Notes: generated by a model not told the origin, from the sequence alone. Counted from the first letter of the stretch, positions 23,515 through 32,686 are shown. The stretch: 52,106 nt of DNA from UBA11957 sp963603285 (GCA_963603285.1 CAVCMG010000018.1:1-52106), one strand, 5' to 3'. Made by a program: numbers and translations.

Positions 23515-26160
23515 TTAAAACTGTGCCAGACGCTCTTTGACCTGAGCCATCATCTGCTCATATTTCTCCAGCTTTGCCTTTTCCTCGTCCACCTTGACCT
23601 GCGGCGCTTTGGACAGGAACTTCTCATTGCTCAGCATTCCGTTGGAACGGGCGATCTCTTTTGTCAGACGGGCCTCTTCCTTTTTCAGGCGCTCCAGCTC
23701 TTTTTCCTTGTCGACCAGATCCTCCAGCGGCATATAGACAACAGCGTCAGCGATCACTACGGATACCGCATCATCGCCGATACCGGCCTTGTCTGCCTGT
23801 ACGGTCACGCTGCTTGCGAAAGCCAGCTTCTCATAGACATCGGTGTACTGCGAGAAATATTCACGCAGAGCGGCGTCCGCTGTCACAACAAATACATGTG
23901 TTTTCTTATTCTGCGGTACGTTCATCTCGTTGCGGGTATTACGGATACCACGGACCATCTCTTTGACATGGTTGATGAAGGATACCTCTGCTTCAAAATG
24001 CATAGCCTCGTCTGTTACCGGCCAGCTCTCGATCATGATCGTCTCAGCTTCCGGATGCAGTGTGCAGTAGATCTCTTCTGTGATAAACGGCATATACGGG
24101 TGCAGAAGCTTTAACGCCTCGGACAGTACATGGGTCAGTGTCCACAGAGCGGCATTGGCGTCTTTCGGGTTCTTTTCCTTGTCAAACAGACGGCTCTTGG
24201 CCATCTCGATGTACCAGTCACAGAACTCATCCCAGATAAAGTCAAAGATCTTCTGTACGGCAATACCGAGCTCGAATTTCTCCATATTGGCGGTTACATC
24301 GCCGATCAGATCATTTAATTCGGACAGAATCCAGCGGTCAGCCGGCTTCAGATCCTCTACGGCCGGTTTCTCCGGTGCTGTCTCGCCCATATTCATCATA
24401 ATGAAACGGGACGCATTCCATACCTTGTTGGCAAAGTTACGGCTGGACTCTACACGCTCCCAGTAGAAACGCATATCGTTGCCCGGTGCATTACCGGTGA
24501 TCAGGGTCAGACGCAGCGCATCAGCACCATATTTGTCGATAACCTCCAGCGGATCAATACCGTTGCCGAGAGATTTACTCATCTTGCGGCCCTGGGAGTC
24601 ACGGACAAGACCGTGGATCAGTACATGCTTAAACGGGGATTTGCCCGTCTGCTCCAGCGCAGAGAATACCATACGGATAACCCAGAAGAAGATGATATCG
24701 TATCCGGTAACCAGTACGTCTGTCGGATAGAAATACTCATACTCCGGTGTTTTCTCCGGCCAGCCAAGGGTCGAGAACGGCCACAGAGCGGAGGAGAACC
24801 AGGTATCCAGCGTATCCTCATCCTGTGTCAGATGCGTGCAGCCACATTTCGGGCATTTCTCCGGCATACCGATATTGACAACAACCTCGCCGCACTCGTC
24901 GCAGTAGTACGCCGGAATACGATGTCCCCACCACAGCTGACGGGAAATACACCAGTCGCGGATATTCTCAAGCCAGTGGGTATAGGTCTTTTCAAAGCTT
25001 TCCGGTACGAAGTTCAGATCATCTGTCTTTACAACCTTTAAGGCGGCCTCGCCCATCTCTTTCATGCGGACGAACCACTGCGGCTTGATCATCGGCTCTA
25101 CAGTTGTATGGCAACGGTCATGCGTACCGACATTGTGTACGTGATCCTCGATGCGAACCAACAGTCCCTGGGCCTCCAGATCGGCAACCATGGCTTTTCT
25201 GGCCTCGTAACGGTCCATACCGGCGTATTTGCCGCCCAGCTCGTTGATCGTACCGTCATCGTTTAAGATATTGATCTCCTCGAGGTTGTGGCGCTTGCCG
25301 ACCTCAAAGTCGTTCGGGTCATGGGCCGGTGTGATCTTTACACAGCCGGTTCCAAATTCTTTGTCTACATATTCATCAGCGATTACCGGGATCTCTCTGT
25401 CGGTCAGCGGCAGCTTTAACATCTTGCCGATCAAATCCTTGTAACGCTCATCCTCCGGATTGACAGCCACAGCGGTATCGCCAAGCAGGGTCTCCGGACG
25501 GGTGGTGGCGATCTCTACGAAACGGCCTTCCTCTCCGACGATCGGATAGTTGATGTGCCAGAAATGACCGGCCTGCTCCTCATGCTCTACCTCGGCATCG
25601 GAAATGGAGGTCTGGCATACCGGACACCAGTTGATGATACGGGAGCCCTTGTAGATGTAGCCCTTCTTATACAGCTTCATGAAGACTTCCTCAACGGCAC
25701 GGGAGCAGCCCTCGTCCATGGTAAAACGCTCTCTGTCCCAGTCAGCGGAGGAACCCATCTTCTTTAACTGATTGATGATCTTGTTGCCGTACTCGTTTTT
25801 CCATTCCCAGCAGTATTCCAGGAACTTTTCACGGCCGATATCATTTTTGTCGATGCCCATCTTTTTGAGCTTGTCGATAACCTTAACCTCTGTAGCGATA
25901 GCGGCATGGTCCGTGCCCGGCTGCCACAGTGCTTCGTAGCCCTGCATACGTTTGAAACGGATCAGGATATCCTGCATGGTATTGTCCAGGGCATGGCCCA
26001 TATGCAGCTGGCCGGTAACGTTCGGCGGCGGCATAACGATGGTGAATGGTTTCTTATCCGGATTGACTTTGGCATGGAAATAACCGCCGTCTACCCATTT
26101 CTGATACAGACGCTCTTCGATGCCCTTCGGATCGTAGGTCTTTGCAAGTTCTTTGCTCAT
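23515..26160 (-). CDS. valS: Valyl-tRNA synthetase
   Basis: An 881-residue class I aminoacyl-tRNA synthetase. The HIGH motif appears in PPPNVTGQLHMGHALD and KMSKS in GRKMSKSLGNGIDP. The editing domain (ATTRPETLLGDTAVAVNPEDERY, CVKITPAHDPNDFEVG) removes misactivated threonine; the C-terminal coiled coil (DKEKELERLKKEEARLTKEI) binds tRNA. A zinc-binding CDECGEVV..CPKCGC is present. Start ATG 26160 follows AAGGAG; the longer frame extends into the T-box. Expression is controlled by the T-box upstream. Confidence 0.96.
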   Translation of the reverse strand: MSKELAKTYDPKGIEERLYQKWVDGGYFHAKVNPDKKPFTIVMPPPNVTGQLHMGHALDNTMQDILIRFKRMQGYEALWQPGTDHAAIATEVKVIDKLKKMGIDKNDIGREKFLEYCWEWKNEYGNKIINQLKKMGSSADWDRERFTMDEGCSRAVEEVFMKLYKKGYIYKGSRIINWCPVCQTSISDAEVEHEEQAGHFWHINYPIVGEEGRFVEIATTRPETLLGDTAVAVNPEDERYKDLIGKMLKLPLTDREIPVIADEYVDKEFGTGCVKITPAHDPNDFEVGKRHNLEEINILNDDGTINELGGKYAGMDRYEARKAMVADLEAQGLLVRIEDHVHNVGTHDRCHTTVEPMIKPQWFVRMKEMGEAALKVVKTDDLNFVPESFEKTYTHWLENIRDWCISRQLWWGHRIPAYYCDECGEVVVNIGMPEKCPKCGCTHLTQDEDTLDTWFSSALWPFSTLGWPEKTPEYEYFYPTDVLVTGYDIIFFWVIRMVFSALEQTGKSPFKHVLIHGLVRDSQGRKMSKSLGNGIDPLEVIDKYGADALRLTLITGNAPGNDMRFYWERVESSRNFANKVWNASRFIMMNMGETAPEKPAVEDLKPADRWILSELNDLIGDVTANMEKFELGIAVQKIFDFIWDEFCDWYIEMAKSRLFDKEKNPKDANAALWTLTHVLSEALKLLHPYMPFITEEIYCTLHPEAETIMIESWPVTDEAMHFEAEVSFINHVKEMVRGIRNTRNEMNVPQNKKTHVFVVTADAALREYFSQYTDVYEKLAFASSVTVQADKAGIGDDAVSVVIADAVVYMPLEDLVDKEKELERLKKEEARLTKEIARSNGMLSNEKFLSKAPQVKVDEEKAKLEKYEQMMAQVKERLAQF

Positions 26161-26179
26161 GGTAATTCTCCTTTTTGTT

Positions 26180-26470
26180 TTCTGGTATCTGTAAAGCAGT
26201 ATGCGAAAGCGTAAAAAAGCCCCTTGCTTTAAAAGCAAAGGGCGAATCTTAACCGCTGTACCACCTTTATTCGATGTGTATACATCCTCATTATCCTGTA
26301 ACGTGGATCAGACGTGTCCGCTTACCTTTCGCAACACTGTACGGTTCAGCGGGCCGGTTCAAAAGCTACCTTCCGGATCTCCTCTCCCGGGAACTCTCTC
26401 AGCCTGCGGGGCTCCCTCTCTGGCGGCGGATAATCGCGTACTCCTCTTTCTCACTACCTTTTCGTAACCC
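26180..26470 (-). promoter_or_regulatory. T-box riboswitch of valS
   Basis: The T-box itself reads AAGGTGGTACAGCGGTT on the minus strand (26267-26251). Further upstream are the stem I features: AGTA bulge (GAGGAGTACGCGA), the AGAGAGGGAG/CTGAGAGAG distal loops, and GGAAGGTAGCTTTTGA near 26360-26375. In that last part GTA (26369-26367), a valine codon, stands at the specifier position. The terminator is GCCCTTTGC..GCAAGGGGC with six T (26213-26243). Uncharged tRNA-Val would favour the antiterminator. Confidence 0.9.
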
Positions 26471-26683
26471 CTATCATAAACGCAGGCCCGCGCACTTGTC
26501 AAGGATTTCTCCCGAGAAACCTGTAAAATCCGCGGATTCTGCCGGTATTCAAAAGAAAAAGGCAAAAAAATACAGCCTCCATAAGGAAACTGTCTCAACG
26601 TCGCAGATAGATTGGAGGACGGCGTACTCCGGTTCAAGATCATGTAGAGGAAGTATCATCATTTTTGTTGCGGAGGAAAAACG

Positions 26684-26821
26684 ATGATCATTGATATCGA
26701 TCCGGAGTATCCACCCAGCCGTTTAATCTCTTATTCCGTATTCGAGGCTATTGGCCAAGTGAATATCACACACATGATATTCCATAAAAATAATGCCTGC
26801 TCGAAAGAAGCAGACATCTAA
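26684..26821 (+). CDS. Small ORF antisense to the cobalamin riboswitch terminator
   Basis: A 45-residue frame from ATG 26684 to TAA 26819-26821. GGAGG stands 7 nt upstream inside the loop of a hairpin (ATCATC..GATGAT with T5/A5). The product begins MIIDIDPEYPPSRLISYSVFE. It faintly resembles the start of IS1182-like transposases, so it may be a truncated remnant. Its last 30 bases overlap the riboswitch terminator on the other strand. Confidence 0.4.
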   Translation: MIIDIDPEYPPSRLISYSVFEAIGQVNITHMIFHKNNACSKEADI

Positions 26822-27066
26822 GACGATCCTTGCGGATCGAATAGCTGTTCAACTTTCTTCGGAAGTCTCAACCTCACTACACAAGCAGGTTTCCTGACTT
26901 ACAGATCAACACTTGGCTCTCCTTCTCATATGCTGAGGACATACAATGGATATTTGAGCTTCACTCCCTGCTCACAGTGACCGGATCGCTCAGGACTTAC
27001 ACCTGATTCCCTCTTTCAACTGGTACGAGTACCAGAAGCACTTGCATAGGCAATATGGAATAATAC
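26783..27066 (-). promoter_or_regulatory. Cobalamin riboswitch with terminator, no gene behind it
   Basis: The B12 box reads AAGTCAGGAAACCTGCT on the minus strand (26900-26884). The 5' core is present as GGAATCAGGTGTAAGTCCTG, and the following CCGGTCACTGTGA matches the conserved core. A hairpin (26793-26801 with 26809-26817, one mismatch) followed by a T-rich run forms the terminator. Downstream on this strand no gene follows before the valS T-box, about 310 bp away; only a 20-codon frame without a binding site is seen. Confidence 0.88.
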
Positions 27067-27072
27067 ATTAGT

Positions 27073-27101
27073 ATAGTAGCACCACCTGTCCGATCTGTCA
27101 A
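27073..27101 (-). promoter_or_regulatory. Promoter of the cobalamin riboswitch RNA
   Basis: On the minus strand TTGACA (27101-27096), 17 bp, TACTAT (27078-27073). The RNA start is near 27066, so the riboswitch is its own transcription unit. Confidence 0.8.
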
Positions 27102-27154
27102 CCCTGCTCTTCCAGAAAATGCATATTTTTTATTTTTGATTTTTATCCTGCTGT

Positions 27155-27646
27155 TTACCGCAGCTTCAGATCCAGATGGCCTTCTTCAAAAACGCTGCCA
27201 TACTGCTCCGGCAGTGCTGTCTGCAGCTTTTCCCTGCATACATCCGGATCGGCCTGCTGCCATGCGCCGGTGCGGATTTCCCACGAGGACGCTATATCCG
27301 CTTTACTGTCCCGTCTGCGGACACGCTGCAGCTGACCGGCAAACAGCGGGCCTGCGATATGACATTTATACACAGTCCCCTCGCTCTGGTACAGCTTTTT
27401 TCCACAGCCGACCAGTACTTTTACCGGGTGTGCAAACCAGATCGCATCGACCAGTGCCGTTCCCAGCTTCGAATATTCCCCGGGCAGACCATACAGAAGT
27501 CTTTTCTGATCCGGGCTGCCGCTGTATATTTCGCCCAGCCGGAAACAGTCTCCCGAAGAAAAAAGCAGGTAGAAACAACAGTCCTTTTCCTGCATCAGCT
27601 CCTGTACAGCTTCCGGCAGCGGTTCCATCTTCATCATTTCTCGCAT
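27155..27646 (-). CDS. Unrecognised protein co-encoded with the radical SAM protein
   Basis: A 163-residue soluble protein of unknown family. It begins MREMMKMEPLPEAVQELMQ after AAGGA, overlapping the radical SAM gene by 13 bp, so the two are translationally coupled. It has paired cysteines (EKDCCFYLLF), a glycine-rich FSSGDCFRLGEIYSGS, and a central VKVLVGCGKKLYQSEGTVYKCHIAGPLF. No membrane segment or signal is seen. It is the last gene of the TPP-riboswitch operon, so a partner role in thiamine-precursor metabolism is inferred from context only. Confidence 0.75.
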   Translation of the reverse strand: MREMMKMEPLPEAVQELMQEKDCCFYLLFSSGDCFRLGEIYSGSPDQKRLLYGLPGEYSKLGTALVDAIWFAHPVKVLVGCGKKLYQSEGTVYKCHIAGPLFAGQLQRVRRRDSKADIASSWEIRTGAWQQADPDVCREKLQTALPEQYGSVFEEGHLDLKLR

Positions 27647-28887
27647 GGCAGATCCATCCTTTCCAGATCGCTGTCGGGATGATTCCCGCAAAGCTTATAG
27701 TTATCATCCACAGCCACCAGACCATAGCTTTTTCTTATTTCATAAAACGCCTTTGTCAGCCGCACATAATAGGAAAGCGGCGGCATCGGCTGCATCCCGA
27801 GCTTCGCATGCTTATGTGGCCGCCATATCGTAGTCAAACAGATCACACCATGTCTGGCAAAAAATTCGCAGCCGTCCAGATTGGATTTCAACGCCTCGTC
27901 CACCGATGCAAAACCATACGGCTTCGCCAGCTCTGCACCGGCGACCACCTGTGTATACACATTTCCCGGCCCGAAAACGTCGACGGCATCAAGCGTTCTT
28001 CTGATCCACGTATCGTAGCCGATCCATCTTTCTTTTCCCGGACACAGCTTCTGAAACAGCGCCTTATCCATCACTTCAATATTCGGCGAATAGCTCGTAA
28101 GTCCCGTCTCCTGATACAGCCTTTTGACATCCTTTTTTTCGTAGGCCGGTGCCATCAGCTGGCTGTGGAATCTGCCGTCAAACAGGGTGCCTATGGACGC
28201 AAGGATGCGGATATATCTCCGGATCTCTTCTTCAAAGGGGTAACTGCCCCGATAATCCGATCCGCCGGAAATATAGATCTGGGAATACCGTCCCGGTTCT
28301 TTCAGCGCCTCCCGCACCGTCTCAAAAATATCGTTTTCATCGACCTCTGCCGCTTTTGTTTCGGAAAAGAATGCACAGTACCGGCACTGTTCTCCGGCTT
28401 TCCAGAACAGGCATTTCTGAAAAGCGGTAAGGATCAGCTTCTGTGCTCTCGCCAGGGCAACCGCCTCCATCGGTGTTCCCTTCGATGTTACCTGCCCGTA
28501 AAACGCCGGTCGTGGAACAAAATCGATCTCATCCACCACCTGACCATCCTCCAGCAGCAGAAAGCACCCGGTTTCCGGATCATAATCGGCAATATAGGGA
28601 TCTGCATACGGCTCCCCGTAATTGATATGGACAAAGGTAGCGTCCCGCAGAAGGATCGCTCCCGGATAGACCTTTTTTACTGTTTTTCCTCCGGCCAGTC
28701 CGAAGGGCTCCAGCTTGCCAAAGCAGTAATCCGGCGCCTGCACCCGGTCCAGTGCCCGCTCCGTCAGCAAAACACCATGCCAGATCATACTCAGCTTCAG
28801 CAACACAAAGGGAGACATCGTGGGATATTCCCGCTGCAGCTGCTCCCATTCTCTGACTTTTTTGTATTTGTTATCCTGTATGTTCAT
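27634..28887 (-). CDS. Radical SAM protein with CX8CX2C motif, in thiamine-precursor operon
   Basis: A 417-residue protein. The cluster motif is C159-X8-C168-RY-C171 (CLFWKAGEQCRYC), a spacing different from the usual CX3CX2C. YISGGSDYRG fits the SAM-binding glycine motif, and the strands after it (HSQLMAPAYEKKDV, SPNIEVMDKALF, TQVVAGAELAK) fit a TIM barrel. The first 150 residues form a separate domain with VREWEQLQREYPTMSPF and a beta-rich PGAILLRDATFVHINYGEPY. No cobalamin-binding motif is seen. Start ATG 28887 follows AGGAG. It follows ykoC by 87 bp without an evident promoter and overlaps the next gene. Substrate unknown; position suggests thiamine or its pyrimidine moiety. Confidence 0.8.
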   Translation of the reverse strand: MNIQDNKYKKVREWEQLQREYPTMSPFVLLKLSMIWHGVLLTERALDRVQAPDYCFGKLEPFGLAGGKTVKKVYPGAILLRDATFVHINYGEPYADPYIADYDPETGCFLLLEDGQVVDEIDFVPRPAFYGQVTSKGTPMEAVALARAQKLILTAFQKCLFWKAGEQCRYCAFFSETKAAEVDENDIFETVREALKEPGRYSQIYISGGSDYRGSYPFEEEIRRYIRILASIGTLFDGRFHSQLMAPAYEKKDVKRLYQETGLTSYSPNIEVMDKALFQKLCPGKERWIGYDTWIRRTLDAVDVFGPGNVYTQVVAGAELAKPYGFASVDEALKSNLDGCEFFARHGVICLTTIWRPHKHAKLGMQPMPPLSYYVRLTKAFYEIRKSYGLVAVDDNYKLCGNHPDSDLERMDLPCEK

Positions 28888-28974
28888 AAATGTATTTCTC
28901 CTGTTGTATCTTCCAACGGCATTTTCCCAAATACAACTCTGAAAATTCCACTGCATTTTCTTATGTGAAACTGC

Positions 28975-29691
28975 TTACAGCCACACCAGCCCGCAGATAA
29001 TCCCCGCGTTCAGTCCGATCAGAAACACAAAATCTCTGCTGCGCACCTTTGTTTCAAAGGCCACCTTACGGGGCGCATCGTTCTGAAAACCTCTCGACTC
29101 CATGGCCATCGCCAGACTCTGGGAACGCTCCATGGCCTGCACAAGCATCGGAATAATACGTTTCGGTGAAGCAAAACCGGCTTTCACGCCACGCACTTTT
29201 AAGGAAGCGCCCACGATCCCATATTCTTCTTTAACTACCGGGAAGAAATGGTACGCCGCCAGTATGCCATAGGCAAATTTCGGCGGCAGCTTAAACTGCT
29301 GCATCAGGCTCATGACCAGCTCAAAGGCATCCGTCGTGAACGCATACAGCATACCAAGACCACCGTACGCCAGAATACGGCTGGACAGCTGCATGGCCGT
29401 CTGCATATTGCTGGCATACAGCGTTCTCTGGCCAAGAGCGCTGACCTCGACCCCGGCCGTTGTCCCGTGATCTCCGAAAAACAGGCCGGTCGTAAACATG
29501 CCAAGCGCCGCAATGCCAAAGGGCACCATCGCCAGAAGCAGACCCCGTCGGTTGACCCCCGGTGTCAGAAACGTGACCAGAAGACAGACCACTGCGACCA
29601 CCAGATTGACCCGGATATGAAAGGTCGTGGACAGGATCAGTGACGCCAGTATGATGCTTAACATCTTATAGGCCGGATTCAAACTCTTCAT
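28975..29691 (-). CDS. ykoC: ECF transporter T component (YkoC-like)
   Basis: A 238-residue membrane protein of the EcfT/CbiQ family with five or so membrane segments. The coupling helices with the Ala-Arg-Gly type motifs for the ATPase are seen as SLKVRGVKAGF and MAMESRGFQND. Together with YkoE and YkoD it would form an energy-coupling-factor transporter. Start ATG 29691 follows AAGGAG by 9 nt and overlaps ykoD by 26 bp. Confidence 0.87.
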   Translation of the reverse strand: MKSLNPAYKMLSIILASLILSTTFHIRVNLVVAVVCLLVTFLTPGVNRRGLLLAMVPFGIAALGMFTTGLFFGDHGTTAGVEVSALGQRTLYASNMQTAMQLSSRILAYGGLGMLYAFTTDAFELVMSLMQQFKLPPKFAYGILAAYHFFPVVKEEYGIVGASLKVRGVKAGFASPKRIIPMLVQAMERSQSLAMAMESRGFQNDAPRKVAFETKVRSRDFVFLIGLNAGIICGLVWL

Positions 29692-31159
29692 TGTTTTCCG
29701 CTCCTTTCCTGTATGCACACATTTCTTCGTCCGTCAGTGCCCGGATCTGCCGGTTTTCCACCAGAAAGATCTGGTTGCTGATCGCCTGGGCCAGCCCAAG
29801 GTCATGGGTTGCCAGGATCACCGTCAGGCCCTCTTCGATTCTTTTTGCCAGCAGCAATAAAATAAACTTCGTCGACTTTTCATCCTGGGCATACGTCGGC
29901 TCGTCCAGCAGCATGATATCCGCCCTGCTTAAAAGCATCGACAACAGCGCCAGTCTTCTCTGCTGCCCCTGGCTGATCGCATACGGCGAATGGTCTTTAT
30001 ATTCCCACAGGCCGAAGCTTTGCAGGGCTTCCTTGGCCTCTTTCTTCATGCATTCCGGATCTGCCTGCTTTCCATCCCGCATGGCAAGGGTTTCCATGAT
30101 CTCATCCTCTATCGTCAGCTTTAAAAACTGAAATCTGGGATTCTGAAAGACCAGACCGATCTTGCCACGGATCTGCAAATTGCCTTTCGTTTTCAATATG
30201 CCCGCCATACCGTATAAAAGCGTCGTTTTGCCGCTGCCACACCGGCCCACCAGAGCCGTCACGCTGCCCTTTTTGATGGCAAACGACAGATGCTCCATAA
30301 AGCAATGCTTCCGGTCATGGTAAAGGGCTACATCCTGCGCCTGCAAAATGCTCTCTGCTGCCGGTAAGACCTCCGGCTTTTTTACATCGTCCAGATAGGA
30401 GCCATCTTTGACATCTGCGTAAAACAGGCCCAGCTGTTCAAATCTTTCCCGGCTTTTGGAAAGCTCTGCCGGATATATACTTGTCTCATCCAGATCACCT
30501 TCGGTCTGCATCAATACGACACGGCTTAAAAAAGGCTTCCACCAGTCGAGCTTATGGTCAACGATCAGCAGGGTCATGCCCTCCGCATTGACTTCCTTCA
30601 GCATTCCGGCCAGTGCCTTGCAGGAAGCCGGATCGAGATTGGCAAAGGGCTCGTCCAGAATCAGCATTTCTGCTCCCGTAGCCAGTGCTGTACCCAGCGC
30701 CAGCTTCTGCTTCATGCCGCCGGACAGCTTCTGGATCGGCGTGTGAATCTCTTTTTCCAGACCAATCTTTTGTAAGATTTCCTTTGTCCGGGCTACCAGA
30801 TCTCCCTCGTAGTTGATATTTTCCAGCGCGAACAAAACCTCCTGATCGACCCGGCTCATACAGAACTGGTCATCCGGATTCTGGAACAGGATGGACAGTT
30901 TCTTTGAACGTGCGGCCGCCCCAAATGAAGAGAGAGATTCCCCTTCCAAAAGAATCTCTCCCGTCATTTCTCCTGAATACTGCGGATAGAGGCCGCTCAG
31001 GCAGTAAGCCAGCGTACTCTTTCCACAGCCGGATGGACCCATAAGCAGCACAACCTCTCCCCGTTTTACCGAAAGAGACAGATGTTGAAAGACCTTTTCT
31101 TCTTCCGTACTGTAGGAAAAACTCAGATCCTTACAGGTTAATATCTCATCCATTTTCAT
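29666..31159 (-). CDS. ykoD: ECF transporter double ATPase (YkoD-like)
   Basis: A 497-residue protein with two ABC ATPase cassettes in one chain. Cassette 1: Walker A GPSGCGKST, signature LSGGMKQK, Walker B MLILDEPFANLDP. Cassette 2 (from about residue 270): GRCGSGKTT, a degenerate signature ISQGQQRR, and MLLDEPTYAQDEKS. Such fused EcfA1A2 units power group I ECF transporters. Its ATG overlaps the ykoE stop by one base (TAATG). Confidence 0.92.
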   Translation of the reverse strand: MKMDEILTCKDLSFSYSTEEEKVFQHLSLSVKRGEVVLLMGPSGCGKSTLAYCLSGLYPQYSGEMTGEILLEGESLSSFGAAARSKKLSILFQNPDDQFCMSRVDQEVLFALENINYEGDLVARTKEILQKIGLEKEIHTPIQKLSGGMKQKLALGTALATGAEMLILDEPFANLDPASCKALAGMLKEVNAEGMTLLIVDHKLDWWKPFLSRVVLMQTEGDLDETSIYPAELSKSRERFEQLGLFYADVKDGSYLDDVKKPEVLPAAESILQAQDVALYHDRKHCFMEHLSFAIKKGSVTALVGRCGSGKTTLLYGMAGILKTKGNLQIRGKIGLVFQNPRFQFLKLTIEDEIMETLAMRDGKQADPECMKKEAKEALQSFGLWEYKDHSPYAISQGQQRRLALLSMLLSRADIMLLDEPTYAQDEKSTKFILLLLAKRIEEGLTVILATHDLGLAQAISNQIFLVENRQIRALTDEEMCAYRKGAENNEEFESGL

Positions 31160-31743
31160 TATTTTCTACCTAATTCGTATCCCTTTAACAAACCTGTCTT
31201 AGCCAGTCCGTCACCGATCATCTTGCAGATAAAGCCGGAGAAGATCAGAGAGCTTACCAGACGGATCACAAAGAACATGATCAGCACCGGGATCGACAGC
31301 TTGCCGTATCCAGAACGGACAAAGCTCCAGGCAAAGCTGGTGATGCAGGCACCGGCAGATGCGATATACATCACAGCGCCGTCAAACTTGCGGTATTTAT
31401 TAGCTGCAAAGACGATCTCCGCACCGGCGCCCTGGATAATACCGGCCACGATAACCATCGGACCAAACCAGTTGCCAAGCAGAACTTCGATCACAGCGGC
31501 AATCACCTCCGCTACGATAGCCACGCCCGGCTTCTGCAGAATATAGCCTGCGAGTGTCGCTGCCATAAACCATACGCCAAACAGAATCTCATTGCCCAGC
31601 TGGCTGAGGCCCGTGGCTGCCAGTGCAGCGGAAATAAAGGATGCACCGTAAACAGCACCCAGATATACCACACCAAATACGATACAGATCATGGCGATCA
31701 GAATAATTTCATTTAACTGCCATGTATTTTTCTTTTCTTTCAT
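31159..31743 (-). CDS. ykoE: ECF transporter substrate-binding S component (YkoE-like)
   Basis: A 194-residue membrane protein with about six hydrophobic segments, of the YkoE family that carries thiamine or its hydroxymethylpyrimidine precursor in Firmicutes. The region GNWFGPMVIVAGIIQGAGAEIVFA is characteristic. It is preceded by ykoF with a 4-bp gap. A TPP riboswitch upstream supports a thiamine-related substrate. Confidence 0.87.
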   Translation of the reverse strand: MKEKKNTWQLNEIILIAMICIVFGVVYLGAVYGASFISAALAATGLSQLGNEILFGVWFMAATLAGYILQKPGVAIVAEVIAAVIEVLLGNWFGPMVIVAGIIQGAGAEIVFAANKYRKFDGAVMYIASAGACITSFAWSFVRSGYGKLSIPVLIMFFVIRLVSSLIFSGFICKMIGDGLAKTGLLKGYELGRK

Positions 31744-31747
31744 CTTC

Positions 31748-32383
31748 TTATTCCTCCACAGTCGGACTGTTGCAGTTCATTGTAAAATGTAATATGTAAT
31801 GGGACACGCTCTTTTCCATCAGCGCGCAGACATCTGTCAGGTAATCCATCACCTCATGGACATCTCCCTCGATACGGGTCGCATAATGGATCGTTTTCGG
31901 CTGAAGCCCTCTGTCCTCGGCCATGTACCATACCTTTGCGATATCATCGATATAGTCACCGGTTCCCATCGGATACAGGGCCAGCTTGCAGTGTACCGGG
32001 AAGTGGATATCCTGTACCTTTGCTTTATTTGGCGCTTCACCCTCTTTCTCCAGAACACTGTCGCCGTCACTATCGCCTGGGCAGCCCTTGGAGAACTGGC
32101 CCTCCAGTGCCATATGTACGCCCTCACGGTAGGCATTGATAAACAGCGCCTTTACCGCATCTGCCACATACTCGAGCTTGCCACGGTATACCGTAGACAG
32201 GGCATCGGACTCGCTCCATACATACGATGTGTCGGTCTTCTCCAGAGATCCTACAATCAGGTCAATAAACTGGTCGCACATCGGATACAGGGAAAAGCGG
32301 CATCCGGAAATCGGCAGGGACGTTCCTCTTCCGGCCCACGGAAGATCCGGTCTGTTGCATCCGCTGCAGCAATTGTTTTCCAT
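31748..32383 (-). CDS. ykoF: Thiamine/HMP-binding protein YkoF
   Basis: A 211-residue cytosolic protein with two similar alpha/beta halves: RFSLYPMCDQFIDLIVGSLEKTD near the start and KLALYPMGTGDYIDDIAKVWYMAED from about 130. Bacillus YkoF has two such domains and binds thiamine and HMP. The first 25 residues are Cys-rich (CCSGC). I choose ATG 32383, 8 nt after AGGAGG; ATG 32389 is only 2 nt from it. First gene of the riboswitch operon. Confidence 0.88.
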   Translation of the reverse strand: MENNCCSGCNRPDLPWAGRGTSLPISGCRFSLYPMCDQFIDLIVGSLEKTDTSYVWSESDALSTVYRGKLEYVADAVKALFINAYREGVHMALEGQFSKGCPGDSDGDSVLEKEGEAPNKAKVQDIHFPVHCKLALYPMGTGDYIDDIAKVWYMAEDRGLQPKTIHYATRIEGDVHEVMDYLTDVCALMEKSVSHYILHFTMNCNSPTVEE

Positions 32384-32415
32384 TGTCATTTCCTCCTCTT
32401 TTCGATTTTCATGCA

Positions 32416-32507
32416 AGCCATGAGAAACACGCTTCGCGAGTTTCTCATGGCTTTCGCGGCAGTCGCCAAGGCCTCGTGCAAGCACGGGCTTTGGCTCGTT
32501 GCTCGCG
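32416..32507 (-). other. Structured leader segment between TPP terminator and ykoF
   Basis: A perfect 13-bp stem (32416-32428 with 32440-32452, loop ACGCTTCGCGA) is followed by an imperfect long stem (GCCAAGGCCTCGTGC with GCACGGGCTTTGGC, about 32465-32495), and TTTCGCGGC faces GCTCGCGAAA as an outer stem. The 5' leader in this stretch thus folds strongly, beyond the riboswitch platform. No ORF is present. Confidence 0.6.
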
Positions 32508-32662
32508 AAAAAAAAATACTTTCCTTGGTAAAAGAAAGTATCTCGGTCATATCCTCTGTATGTTGATTTTATGGTTGAAATACTTCCCTACGCCGGTATT
32601 ACCCAGATCAGGTACAAAGGGTCGAATCTCTATTCTCTCAGCCAGACGGCTCCCCCAGTATT
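32508..32662 (-). promoter_or_regulatory. TPP riboswitch (thi box)
   Basis: The minus-strand RNA reads CTGGGGGAGC..GGCTGAGAGA, then GACCCTTTGTACCTGATCTGG and GTAATACCGGCGTAGGGAA, all thi-box core words. A terminator follows (32516-32523 with 32534-32541) with nine T. It controls ykoFEDC and the two genes beyond. Confidence 0.95.
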
Positions 32663-32686
32663 ATAATATTTTTTTGCACGAGTTTA

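Noticed and set aside
26590..26782. Gene controlled by the cobalamin riboswitch on the minus strand
   Set aside because: Only a 20-codon frame without a binding site follows the terminator, so no downstream gene can be supported.
27136..28968. 610-codon plus-strand open frame
   Set aside because: It lies antisense to the radical SAM gene and its neighbour, has no ribosome binding site and a Pro/His/Arg-rich translation typical of a shadow frame.
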